A stretch of DNA of 64,000 nt. Origin: an uncultured Porphyromonadaceae bacterium. Its GTDB lineage: Bacteria > Bacteroidota > Bacteroidia > Bacteroidales > Muribaculaceae. The stretch covers positions 1 to 64,000 of the forward strand of contig CAMWVE010000013.1 in the NCBI GenBank assembly GCA_947177685.1, in the 5' to 3' direction. A program made the translations under genes and the position numbers. Below the pieces are notes generated by a model. The model saw only the letters and a program-made list of their open reading frames with translations, did no database searches and was not told where the DNA came from. Below, in pieces: positions 1-6,897 of this stretch (its first letter is position 1; each line of letters opens with the position of its first letter).

Positions 1-17
1 TTCTCCACAATCATTCT

Positions 18-182
18 TTAGTCCGTATAGACCATTTTCCTGATATATCTCCATAAGTTCTTTTTTGCGACACAGCAAAAAGAAAGTGTAGGCTTTTGAT
101 ACTTATTGCTATTCTGAAGGTATCGCCAAACACCCATACTCATACAATAAGAAAAAGCCCACACCTGTGTAGGTGCAAGCAT
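18..182 (-). CDS. small ORF of unknown function, 54 aa
   Basis: The frame begins with ATG at 182 and ends with TAA at 18-20. A purine-rich AGAAAGGA sequence lies directly before the ATG and would serve as a ribosome binding site. The product is basic and rich in aromatic residues and cysteine, with no domain I recognise. A consensus promoter on the same strand lies at 320-351, about 130 bases upstream, which supports leftward transcription through here. The surrounding DNA belongs to the element relic, so this may instead be leader or noncoding sequence. Low confidence that it is translated. Confidence 0.3.
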   Translation of the reverse strand: MLAPTQVWAFSYCMSMGVWRYLQNSNKYQKPTLSFCCVAKKNLWRYIRKMVYTD

Positions 183-319
183 TTCCTTTCTACTGTGATG
201 AGTATTGCTGTTAAATTGGCGATTTTTCAGAATACATCAAGTAAAAAGTGAAACACTCTTTTCGATATGTCTTTATAATAGTTTTACTTCATTGGCTGTT
301 ACTATTTTTGTTTGTACTG

Positions 320-351
320 CAAAATTAGCCAATTTACAGGACAAATGCAAA
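320..351 (-). promoter_or_regulatory. Bacteroidetes-type promoter firing leftward
   Basis: On the minus strand the sequence reads TTTG (348-351), 20 bases, then TAATTTTG (320-327). This matches the Bacteroidetes -33/-7 consensus with the usual spacing. Transcription would start near 314 and run off the left edge through the small ORF at 18-182. The main gene it serves may lie outside the window. Confidence 0.6.
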
Positions 352-417
352 TTGGTATCAAATCATTTAAGACAAATCGGAGCTGCACAGGCTTGGGCAA
401 TAGGTTTATTTACAAAG

Positions 418-461
418 AAAAAATGCTCCAACCCGAATGTAAAGATACATAGATTGGAGCA
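418..461 (-). terminator. rho-independent terminator for the minus-strand relic operon
   Basis: TGCTCCAA at 424-431 pairs perfectly with TTGGAGCA at 454-461, and the loop holds a second short stem (ATGTA/TACAT). Read on the minus strand, the hairpin is followed by six T residues. It sits about 80 bases after the stop of the 68-aa gene ending at 540, so it would end the leftward transcript from the integrase/DUF3871 remnant. Confidence 0.7.
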
Positions 462-539
462 CCCAACACAAATCACAAATGGTGATTTATTTTCAAGGAT
501 AGGAATTTCCTACCATAATGGAGAGGAAATAATGAGGAA

Positions 540-746
540 TTAGAGATTGTAGTTCCTTTCAGATAGATTGTGACAGGTCATGTAGAGGCAGTCTCTCAGT
601 CTGAAATCATACTCTTCTTCAAGAGTAGAAAGAAACTCTCCAAAATCTTCATATTCTTCAGATGCAGTAAGCTGTTCATCTGTCAGTCTGATTTTGATTA
701 GTTCTCGCGTAGAGAAGTACATGATTATAATATATCTTGGCTCCAT
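540..746 (-). CDS. small acidic hypothetical protein, 68 aa
   Basis: The ATG at 746 follows the stop of the 31-aa frame by a few bases. The protein starts with a short hydrophobic stretch (residues about 4-12) and then has an acidic middle with many Glu and Asp residues. I do not recognise a family. It is the last gene before the terminator at 418-461 and lies in the same direction as the integrase and DUF3871 remnants, which suggests it belonged to the mobile element. The frame is intact, unlike its upstream neighbours. Confidence 0.55.
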   Translation of the reverse strand: MEPRYIIIMYFSTRELIKIRLTDEQLTASEEYEDFGEFLSTLEEEYDFRLRDCLYMTCHNLSERNYNL

Positions 747-754
747 AATCTTAA

Positions 755-850
755 CTATTTATGCTTATTCTTTCTATCCTCATCAGCGAAAAGACCAATA
801 AGAAAGATTGAAAGCACCATAAACATAAGGTTGATAAAACTTGCAGCCAT
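755..850 (-). CDS. putative 31-aa single-span membrane peptide
   Basis: ATG at 850 lies three bases after the natural stop of the DUF3871 remnant (854-856), and TAG at 755-757 lies just before the 68-aa gene. The peptide has one hydrophobic segment (about residues 4-22, with FINLMFMVLSIFLIGLF) followed by a charged tail ending in KNKHK. The tight stop-start spacing on both sides is what one expects of a real gene in an operon. No family is recognised, and frames this short are uncertain. Confidence 0.45.
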   Translation of the reverse strand: MAASFINLMFMVLSIFLIGLFADEDRKNKHK

Positions 851-853
851 AAT

Positions 854-1165
854 CTAATTGATGAACCATGAGTATTCACAATCACCATAAAGAGCCTTGT
901 TGAGTCCTTAGACAAGTTGAGTTGCATTGAGACTTCTATATAGGAAGTTATCAATATAGGAGGACTTATTGGCTACTGCAAGGAGATTAAAAACATTCCT
1001 CATATTGATTTCCTTACTTCCCTGTGGTACAGAGAAACTTTCGTCATTATAGTATGCCCGTGCTATCATACCTATCTGCGTATCAGTCATAAGCATCTGA
1101 GGAAGTTTCTTCTGTTCAGCCTTAGGTAGAAAGCCATATAGACGTGATTTACTGAGAGCAACAGA
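854..1165 (-). pseudogene. C-terminal remnant of a DUF3871-family protein, with nonsense codon
   Basis: From memory of the family, the segments TDTQIGMIARAYYNDESF and ANKSSYIDNFL match the C-terminal third of DUF3871 proteins, which occur on Bacteroidales mobile elements. The frame is interrupted by TAA at 908-910. If read through, it continues with GLNKALYGDCEYSWFIN and stops at 854-856, which is the normal end of the family. The N-terminal two thirds are missing: upstream of about 1165 the same frame becomes integrase-like. Both the nonsense codon and the missing start region mark it as a relic. The exact junction is inferred by eye. Confidence 0.6.
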
Positions 1166-1535
1166 TATTCCGATTAGCTCTTTCTGTTCCTGATTATGCT
1201 CGGCATATAGAGCCAAAATTCCAATCTTAGGCACATTGAAATTTTTATATCTGTTCTAAATCTCTTTCGCGCTTACCTGTTTACCCTCTCTTTGGATTTG
1301 AAGTGTCAAATCATGCAGAGTGTATTCCATTTGATATAGAAAGGCATTAACTTGTTTTGTTTTAAGTGTATTACCTTTTGCTATGCCTTTAGTTGCCACC
1401 CATTGGGATGGCAGAACACTCTTTCCTGTTGCAACTTCGGCTGAGGGTTTGCCAGATGTAACTCTTACAAAAGATGGATGCAGTACCATCTTTCAGAAGC
1501 TTTTTTCTTTTGATAAAGAATAAAATTGTTTCCAT
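1165..1535 (-). pseudogene. decayed tyrosine recombinase (integrase), N-terminal part only
   Basis: The start ATG is at 1533-1535. The N-terminus (ILFFIKRKKLLKDGTASIF) and the following VRVTSGKPSAEVATGKSV resemble the arm-binding domain of Bacteroidetes integrases. The two parts are in different frames: a run of four T residues at 1469-1472 carries one extra base. The second frame ends with TAG at 1256-1258. Reading through this stop in the same frame gives ALYAEHNQEQKELIG, which resembles the start of the core-binding SAM-like domain. After that the sequence changes into the DUF3871 remnant. The catalytic domain is absent, so this copy cannot be active. It faces away from ssrA, with its start about 255 bases from the att-like repeat at 1790-1806. 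Confidence 0.65.
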
Positions 1536-1572
1536 TACACTATGATTTTTATTGTTGTTTTCAATAGTGTAA
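1535..1572. repeat. 9-bp inverted repeat at the integrase start
   Basis: TTACACTAT at 1535-1543 and ATAGTGTAA at 1564-1572 are perfect inverted arms with a 20-base AT-rich spacer. The left arm touches the integrase start codon. The placement fits an operator or an integrase or excisionase arm site, but neither role can be shown from sequence. Confidence 0.45.
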
Positions 1573-1638
1573 AGGGCTTGATTATTAGCAGATTATACAA
1601 GTGTAAATATTGAATATCAATGAAATATAAGGAAGTCT

Positions 1639-1685
1639 GTTGGACTTGTGAATTGGAAAATATCAAATCCAATGAGAAGTCCAAC
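1639..1685. repeat. long imperfect hairpin between att-like repeat and integrase
   Basis: GTTGGACTT (1639-1647) pairs with AAGTCCAAC (1677-1685), and ATTGGA (1652-1657) pairs with TCCAAT (1668-1673). A small internal loop separates the two stems and the apical loop has 10 bases. No T-run follows on either strand, so it is not an obvious terminator. Its place between the integrase start and the att-like repeat suggests a recombination or regulatory site of the old element. Confidence 0.55.
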
Positions 1686-1789
1686 TGATATATTACCTAT
1701 ATGTTCATTTTTATTCATTATATTACATAATAGAAAATCCTGCAATTCAATGAGTTTCAGCATTATTCATTGTCTTTCATCAGACTTGA

Positions 1790-1806
1790 GTGGAGATGGA
1801 GGGATT
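1790..1806. other. 17-bp direct copy of the tmRNA 3' end (att-like site)
   Basis: GTGGAGATGGAGGGATT here is identical, in the same orientation, to 1983-1999, the acceptor and T-arm end of the tmRNA gene. Duplication of the 3' end of an RNA gene is the usual trace left by tyrosine-recombinase elements, and ssrA is a well-known target of such elements. The integrase remnant lies 255 bases further left, facing away, as is typical near an att site. Confidence 0.6.
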
Positions 1807-1910
1807 CTTGCTTCACAAGCGCTGCGCGATAACTTGCTTCGCAAGCGCTTCGCGATAACTTGTTACACAAGCGCTATGCGATAACTTGTTACACAAGCGC
1901 TGCGCGATAA
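1807..1910. repeat. four tandem 26-bp repeats
   Basis: Four head-to-tail units begin at 1807, 1833, 1859 and 1885. Each has the form CTTGyTwCrCAAG followed by AGCGCTnnGCGATAA. Each unit can form two small stems, CTTG(C/T)/(G/A)CAAG and GCG/CGC. The first stem changes C:G to T:A between units 2 and 3, so pairing is kept. The array begins immediately after the att-like repeat and ends about 40 bases before the tmRNA terminator. There are no spacers. Confidence 0.9.
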
Positions 1911-1951
1911 TGAACCCTCTTTTCCGGATTCGCATCCCCCGGCATCTCAAC

Positions 1952-1980
1952 AAAAAAAGCCCGCAAATGCGAGCTTTTAT
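1952..1980 (-). terminator. terminator of ssrA
   Basis: On the minus strand, AAAAGCTCGCATTTGCGGGC forms a short GC stem around an ATT loop and is followed by seven T residues. It begins a few bases after the tmRNA 3' end, so it would end the ssrA transcript. Confidence 0.75.
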
Positions 1981-1983
1981 TTG

Positions 1984-2379
1984 TGGAGATGGAGGGATTT
2001 GAACCCTCGTCCAAACGTGGAACTAATGAGTTTTCTACATGCTTATCGCTTATTGGTTTTCGAGAATCAACAGGCAAACGACAGCCAATTGGTTCCTTAT
2101 TCGCTAAATTTTCAGATTCTCCACGCGAAAGAAAGAATCCTATTCCCGATTTTCCTGCACCGTCTGATCGATGTGTCTCGGGTCTACGACCATCGGACGA
2201 TGTCTTGTCGCTGCAACTGTTGCGGCGATTAAGCTAATCTACTGTACTTCGATTAAGCAGCAAGAGCGTAGTTATTTTCGCCATTTAAAAAATTCAATGT
2301 CCATGTTTAAAGAGAACAGCCATTATGTCTCTGCATGCTTGCTCACCACCTCTACACGCTGTCTAAACCGGTCATCCCC
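1984..2379 (-). ncRNA. ssrA: transfer-messenger RNA (tmRNA)
   Basis: tmRNA rescues stalled ribosomes and tags the nascent protein for proteolysis. The 5' end GGGGATG (2373-2379) pairs with CATCTCC (1985-1991) to form the acceptor stem. The T-arm sequence GAGGGTTCAAATCCCTC precedes the 3' strand. The discriminator base is at 1984, and CCA is not encoded. The tag frame at 2253-2282 reads GENNYALAA and then a stop; the first Ala comes from the charged tmRNA. Length is about 396 nt, and the gene is of the single-piece type. A consensus promoter lies just upstream (2404-2435) and a terminator just downstream. Confidence 0.96.
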
Positions 2380-2403
2380 GTTGCATGCTTCAGTTAAAGC
2401 TTA

Positions 2404-2435
2404 CAAATTTAAAAATAATATTTTCAACTTACAAA
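2404..2435 (-). promoter_or_regulatory. ssrA promoter
   Basis: The minus strand has TTTG (2432-2435), exactly 20 bases, then TAAATTTG (2404-2411). This is a perfect Bacteroidetes promoter. The predicted start near 2398 leaves a short 5' precursor of about 19 bases before the mature tmRNA end. Confidence 0.85.
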
Positions 2436-2515
2436 TCTCCACTCCCTAATTTAACATATATTAATAAATAAATAAACTTTTGGGTTCTTCGCTTTTCTAT
2501 TTCTGAATTAATTAC

Positions 2516-2523
2516 TATTTTTG
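2516..2523 (+). promoter_or_regulatory. possible -7 element for the aminotransferase operon
   Basis: TATTTTTG fits TAnnTTTG and lies about 40 bases before the ATG at 2565. No good TTTG occurs at the expected -33 distance, so the assignment is tentative. Confidence 0.35.
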
Positions 2524-2564
2524 TGGTTATGGAGGTGAAATACCTTTAAATATTATTTCTAACG

Positions 2565-3746
2565 ATGAACCAATACAATTTTGATATACTACCTGAACGC
2601 CGAGGATCGGGCGACATAAAGTTTGATGAGCTGAGGAACCGTTACGGTCGCAGCGACCTATATTCTCTATGGGTTGCTGACATGGATTTTGAGGTCGCTC
2701 CTGAAATCAGGAGCGCCATGGAGAAACGGATTAATACCGGCATATTCGCGTATGCCGGCGTCAGCGACAGTTATTGGAATGCTGTAATGAACTGGATTCG
2801 GACTCATTTCGGCTTTTCTGTAACCAGAGCGGAGTTGTCATTCATTCCCGGTATTGTCCGAGGCATCGGTTATGCCATTAACTATTATACACAGAAGGAT
2901 GACAAAATTCTGATTCAACCACCGGTCTACCATCCCTTCCGACTATTAACGGAAAGCAACGGACGCATGATTGTCACAAATCCTCTGTTACTAAATTCCG
3001 ATGGCACCTATACGATGGATTTCAAAGGGCTTGAAGAAACGGTGGAACGTGAAAAACCTCGGATGATGATTCTTTGTAATCCTCACAATCCGGGAGGAAT
3101 CCGATGGACCAAAGAGGATTTACGCCGTGTGGCAGCGATAGCATCACGCAACAACATGATTGTCATTTCTGATGAGATTCATGCCGATCTCATTCTTTCC
3201 GGAGAACCCCACAACAGTTTCTTCCAAGCGGGAGAAGATGCCGAAAAGGTAGGAATTGTATTCGGCGCTCCTTCAAAGACGTTCAATATTCCGGGACTGG
3301 TCAGCTCATGGGCTGTGATAAAAAATCCGGTATTGCGTGACGGCTTCTATTCATGGCTTACGGTCAACGAGTTCAACGATGCACCTTTCACAGCCTCAAT
3401 TCCCACAGAAGCGGCATATACCTCAGGTGAGCCTTGGCGCAAGGAATTGATAAACTATCTGAACGGAAATCTTGAATATTTAATTGAATATTTCAAGGCA
3501 AATATGCCAAAAATCAAGGTTTTACCTCCTCAAGCGTCGTTCCTTGTATGGCTTGATTGCCGTGACATGAATCTTTCGCAACCTGAATTGGTGGATTTCT
3601 TCACCAATAAAGCGCACTTGGCACTTAACGACGGCTCGATGTTCGGTGGTGAAGGAACGGGATTCATGCGCTTGAACATGGGCACTTCACGGAAGAATCT
3701 TGCCGAGGCTCTAGCATCACTGAAAAAGGCTTATGACCGATTATAA
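2565..3746 (+). CDS. PLP-dependent aminotransferase, MalY/PatB (C-S lyase) type
   Basis: This is a fold-type I PLP enzyme of 393 aa, the usual length for the MalY/PatB group, whose members cleave cystathionine or cysteine (C-S beta-lyase) and sometimes act as aminotransferases. Visible motifs are the N-terminal YSLWVADMDFEV typical of the group, CNPHNPGG, SDEIHADLIL, and the Schiff-base lysine in APSKTFNIPGL (Lys238). The C-terminal Arg motif is in FMRLNMG. It overlaps the start of aroA by 14 bases and so is probably co-translated with it. The exact substrate cannot be read from sequence; a role in methionine/cysteine metabolism is the family expectation. Confidence 0.88.
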   Translation: MNQYNFDILPERRGSGDIKFDELRNRYGRSDLYSLWVADMDFEVAPEIRSAMEKRINTGIFAYAGVSDSYWNAVMNWIRTHFGFSVTRAELSFIPGIVRGIGYAINYYTQKDDKILIQPPVYHPFRLLTESNGRMIVTNPLLLNSDGTYTMDFKGLEETVEREKPRMMILCNPHNPGGIRWTKEDLRRVAAIASRNNMIVISDEIHADLILSGEPHNSFFQAGEDAEKVGIVFGAPSKTFNIPGLVSSWAVIKNPVLRDGFYSWLTVNEFNDAPFTASIPTEAAYTSGEPWRKELINYLNGNLEYLIEYFKANMPKIKVLPPQASFLVWLDCRDMNLSQPELVDFFTNKAHLALNDGSMFGGEGTGFMRLNMGTSRKNLAEALASLKKAYDRL

Positions 3747-4953
3747 GCTGAAATATAATAATCCATCACAAGCCGATTTTTCGGTTAATCTCCCACTATC
3801 AAAAAGTGAGAGCAACCGACTTTTGTTGATTTCAACCCTTTCAGGAGCATCACCTGAGTTGCTTAAAGTAAGTGACTGCGATGACACCAAGTCAATGCTT
3901 TACGGACTGACCACCGACGATGACTACGTCAACATAGGTGCGGCAGGCACGGCAATGCGCTTTCTTACAGCATTTTTTGCTATCTCACGGCGTACCGTGA
4001 CACTTGATGGCTCAGAAAGGATGCGTAAGCGTCCGATTTCGCCACTTGTCACAGCATTGAGAGAACTTGGCGCCTTCATTGAATATGCCGAGACCGAGGG
4101 CTTTCCACCGCTGAAAATAAAGGGTACGAAACTTTCAGGAGGTGAAATAATGATGGATGCCTCAGTGAGTTCACAGTACGTTTCGGCACTGATGATGATA
4201 GCCCCTACCCTTAGTGAACCGCTGATCATCAGATTTGACTCACGTCCGGTTTCTCTACCCTATATAAAGATGACAGCCGAACTGATGCACCGATGCGAGG
4301 CTACGGTAACGATGTCAGACAGTTTCGTCACCATTCACCCCGGAAGTTATAACTTGAAAGGAATAAGCGTTGAGCCGGATTGGTCCGCTGCATCATATTG
4401 GTATGAAATCTGCGCACTGAGCCGACGCGCAATCAGATTACCCGGACTAAAAGAGGACTCATTACAGGGTGATTCCGGAATAGTTCATATTTTCAAGCAG
4501 TTAGGGGTAGAAACCGAATTTGATGGAAATGAAGCCAAGTTAATCCCCTCTCCGATTGCCGATGGAATTCTGGACATCAATCTGGAAGATATGCCCGACG
4601 TGGCACAGACCATTGCCGTGACATCCGCAATGATAGGCAAACCGTTCAATATCACCGGTTTATCAACACTCCCCGGCAAAGAAACCGACAGACTCGAAGC
4701 TCTGCGATGCGAGCTCTCAAAATTAGGTTACAAAGTTGTCATCACTTCTGATTCAATCAGTTGGGACGGCAAATATTCCGACTCTACGGCAACCATCAGC
4801 ATTGACACATATAAAGATCATCGCATGGCAATGTCATTCGCCCCCGTGGCAATACTTCGGAACAATATCACAATTAACGATATAGATGTCGTTTCAAAGT
4901 CGTATCCCGACTATTGGAAACATCTGCATGAATTTGGAATATACACCGTATGA
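3733..4953 (+). CDS. aroA: 3-phosphoshikimate 1-carboxyvinyltransferase (EPSP synthase)
   Basis: The enzyme joins phosphoenolpyruvate to shikimate-3-phosphate, the sixth step of the shikimate pathway, in the cytosol. At 406 aa it is slightly shorter than the E. coli enzyme. Motifs seen are PLSKSESNR (residues 21-29), GAAGTAMRF (69-77), SSQYVSALMM, DWSAASYW, LPGKETDRLEAL and YKDHRMAMSFAP near the C-terminus. Two motifs differ from the textbook forms: PLSKS for PGSKS, and AAGTAMRF for NAGTAMRP. ATG at 3733 lies inside the end of the aminotransferase gene, and the stop overlaps the next start as ATGA. Confidence 0.95.
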   Translation: MTDYKLKYNNPSQADFSVNLPLSKSESNRLLLISTLSGASPELLKVSDCDDTKSMLYGLTTDDDYVNIGAAGTAMRFLTAFFAISRRTVTLDGSERMRKRPISPLVTALRELGAFIEYAETEGFPPLKIKGTKLSGGEIMMDASVSSQYVSALMMIAPTLSEPLIIRFDSRPVSLPYIKMTAELMHRCEATVTMSDSFVTIHPGSYNLKGISVEPDWSAASYWYEICALSRRAIRLPGLKEDSLQGDSGIVHIFKQLGVETEFDGNEAKLIPSPIADGILDINLEDMPDVAQTIAVTSAMIGKPFNITGLSTLPGKETDRLEALRCELSKLGYKVVITSDSISWDGKYSDSTATISIDTYKDHRMAMSFAPVAILRNNITINDIDVVSKSYPDYWKHLHEFGIYTV

Positions 4954-5381
4954 CAGTATCACTCATAATATTGGCAGCGCTGCTGGCGGTTGGATTGCCG
5001 CTATATCTTCATCATAGATGGGAGAACAGGCGTAGAACCGCTCAGGGAATCAAAACCGAGGAGGTTCAGGAGCCTGTTCAGGAGTGCTGCGGGTTGCACA
5101 TGACTTGTGAAAAAGACTCCCTATTGGTAGCGGTAAGCCCTGAGGTTGTCTATTACGACGATGAGGAGCTGGACATATTCAAAGGACGCACCCCCGACAG
5201 CTATTCTGATGAGGAAATTGAGATATTCCGTGACGTATTGTTCACCATGCTTCCAAAGGATATTGCCGGGTGGGCTCGCTCACTCCAGTTACGCGAAATA
5301 TCCATGCCAGAAATAGTCAGGGAAGAGTTGCTGATGATTGTAAGCGAAGCACGAAACAACCGTAATAACGAAATAAAATGA
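4950..5381 (+). CDS. membrane-anchored hypothetical protein, 143 aa
   Basis: Residues about 3-20 form one hydrophobic span (LIILAALLAVGLPLYL), followed by a basic stretch (HHRWENRRR), so the rest is probably cytoplasmic. A Cys-rich patch, ECCGLHMTCEKD, follows. The C-terminal half is acidic and has the repeated pattern DDEELDIFKGR / DEEIEIFRDV. I remember similar proteins in other Bacteroidales next to a metal ABC permease, but know no function. It overlaps aroA by 4 bases and the permease gene by 4 bases (ATGA at both joints), so it is part of one operon. The cysteines beside a metal-transport gene hint at metal handling, which is inference only. Confidence 0.8.
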   Translation: MTVSLIILAALLAVGLPLYLHHRWENRRRTAQGIKTEEVQEPVQECCGLHMTCEKDSLLVAVSPEVVYYDDEELDIFKGRTPDSYSDEEIEIFRDVLFTMLPKDIAGWARSLQLREISMPEIVREELLMIVSEARNNRNNEIK

Positions 5382-6184
5382 TTGAACTGCTTGAATATCC
5401 GTTTTTCAGAAACGCGCTGATTGGATTGATAATCATCAACATAGCGGCGGCGATGATAGGCACATACATCATTTCGCGACGGCTTGTGGCAATTTCCGGC
5501 GGCATCACTCATGCCTGTTTCGGCGGACTCGGACTGGGCTATTTTCTCGGACTAAATCCAATAGTTATGGCTGCAGTTTTCTCCATCGCCTCATCGTTAG
5601 GTGTAGAGACTCTCTCGTCACGATACCGCCTCCGTGAGGACAGCGCGATAGCGGTAATTTGGGCGGTGGGCATGGCAGTTGGTGTGATTTTCGTGTTTCT
5701 GACACCCGGTTATGTTCCTGAACTGAACAGTTTTCTGTTCGGTAACATTCTGACAGTCAGCAGCAACGACCTGATAATCTTCACCATTTACACTGTGGTG
5801 CTCGCCTTGTTCTTCGCCTTGTTCTTCAACAAAATTGTAGCCGTTGCTTTCGACCGTGATTTCGCGCGCGTTTCAGGATTGCCAGTCACTTTCATCAATA
5901 CCTTAATGACCGTATTGGTGGCGCTCTGTATTGTACTGACAATCAAGTTGGTAGGAATAATGCTGTTGATGTCGATGCTTTCGTTGCCCCAGCTTATTGC
6001 CGAAATGTTCACTCACAGGTTCAAGTCACTGATTTTTCTTTCGGGAGCCATAGGTATAGCCGGTTCAATAATCGGGCTATTTCTTTCAGCCTATATCAAC
6101 GTACCCTGTTCGGCACTGATTGTTGCCGTTTATGCCATAATATTTGTAATCGGGAAAATTATTTCAGAATGTTTGAACCGTTGA
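5378..6184 (+). CDS. metal ABC transporter permease (ABC-3 / ZnuB-MntB type)
   Basis: This is the inner-membrane permease of an importer for zinc, manganese or iron. The 268-aa protein has about eight hydrophobic spans and the family pattern IISRRLVAISGGITHACFGGLGLGYFLG near the N-terminus, read here in parts. The middle carries SSNDLI, and LLMSMLSLPQLIA fits the conserved cytoplasmic coupling region. No ATPase or binding-protein gene lies nearby, so its partners must be encoded elsewhere. It overlaps the gene before it by 4 bases and the lysozyme gene after it by 16. Metal specificity cannot be called from sequence. Confidence 0.9.
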   Translation: MIELLEYPFFRNALIGLIIINIAAAMIGTYIISRRLVAISGGITHACFGGLGLGYFLGLNPIVMAAVFSIASSLGVETLSSRYRLREDSAIAVIWAVGMAVGVIFVFLTPGYVPELNSFLFGNILTVSSNDLIIFTIYTVVLALFFALFFNKIVAVAFDRDFARVSGLPVTFINTLMTVLVALCIVLTIKLVGIMLLMSMLSLPQLIAEMFTHRFKSLIFLSGAIGIAGSIIGLFLSAYINVPCSALIVAVYAIIFVIGKIISECLNR

Positions 6185-6897
6185 AACACAAAGTGATGCG
6201 TAGGTGGATAACCTCACTTGCCATTTTGCTGCTGGGAACTGTGGCACTTCATCTGGCACGTCCTGCAGCCACAGCCGCAACGCCGTCAAAAAAGCAGTAT
6301 CCGGTCAGAGGCATTGATGTTTCACATTATAATAAAATAAAGAACTTCGATGCTCTGTCAAAGCAGATTGATTTCATATTTCTGCGGTCATCGCTGGGAT
6401 TGAAACGTGACACTACATTCAATACACTCTACAAAAAGGCGGTAAAAGCTGACATTCCGGTTGGAGCTTACCACTATTTCCGGTTCGATGTCGATGGTGA
6501 GGCTCAGGCGAATAATTTTCTCAGAAGCATAAAAGGGAAAAAATTCGAGTTCCCGTTGGTGATTGATGTAGAGCAACATGGCAATTCCACTAAAGTGTCC
6601 ACCAAAACCATCAACGCACGACTTAAAGCTATGGTGAATACGGTAGAGAAAAGCGGCTACAAAATCATATTCTACACTAACAAGCATGGTTACAAGACTT
6701 ACATACAGCCACACTATCCCGATTACCCGCTGTGGATTTGCTCATTCACCGATCCGCCCATCAACGCCAAATGGGTTTTCTGGCAATACAGCCACACAGG
6801 ATCGTTAAACGGCTGCAAAGGTAAGATTGACCTTGACACGTTCAACGGTTCAAAAAAGCAATTCAAGAAAATGTTTCCCAAACAGAAGCGTAAATAA
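6169..6897 (+). CDS. glycoside hydrolase family 25 lysozyme-like protein
   Basis: GH25 enzymes cleave the N-acetylmuramic acid to N-acetylglucosamine bond of peptidoglycan. Residues about 13-31 form a signal peptide or membrane anchor. The catalytic domain fills the rest: GIDVSHYN with Asp50, AYHYFRF, and the DxE pair in VIDVEQHG (Asp133, Glu135). The C-terminal motif WIC...WVFWQYSHTG and DLDTFNG is typical. Length 242 aa fits a single catalytic domain plus an N-terminal targeting segment. The start lies 16 bases inside the permease gene, so translation may be coupled. It may act in cell-wall turnover. Confidence 0.9.
   Translation: MFEPLKHKVMRRWITSLAILLLGTVALHLARPAATAATPSKKQYPVRGIDVSHYNKIKNFDALSKQIDFIFLRSSLGLKRDTTFNTLYKKAVKADIPVGAYHYFRFDVDGEAQANNFLRSIKGKKFEFPLVIDVEQHGNSTKVSTKTINARLKAMVNTVEKSGYKIIFYTNKHGYKTYIQPHYPDYPLWICSFTDPPINAKWVFWQYSHTGSLNGCKGKIDLDTFNGSKKQFKKMFPKQKRK

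Noticed and set aside
205-543. Plus-strand frame of 112 codons
   Set aside because: It runs antisense across the consensus minus-strand promoter (320-351) and terminator (418-461), has no family features and no ribosome binding site.
1807-1910. Possible CRISPR array
   Set aside because: The four units abut directly with no unique spacers, and no cas genes are in the window.
1648-2449. Several short plus-strand frames over the repeats and tmRNA
   Set aside because: They lie over a clear tmRNA, its promoter and structured repeats, and have low-complexity or shifted-frame content.
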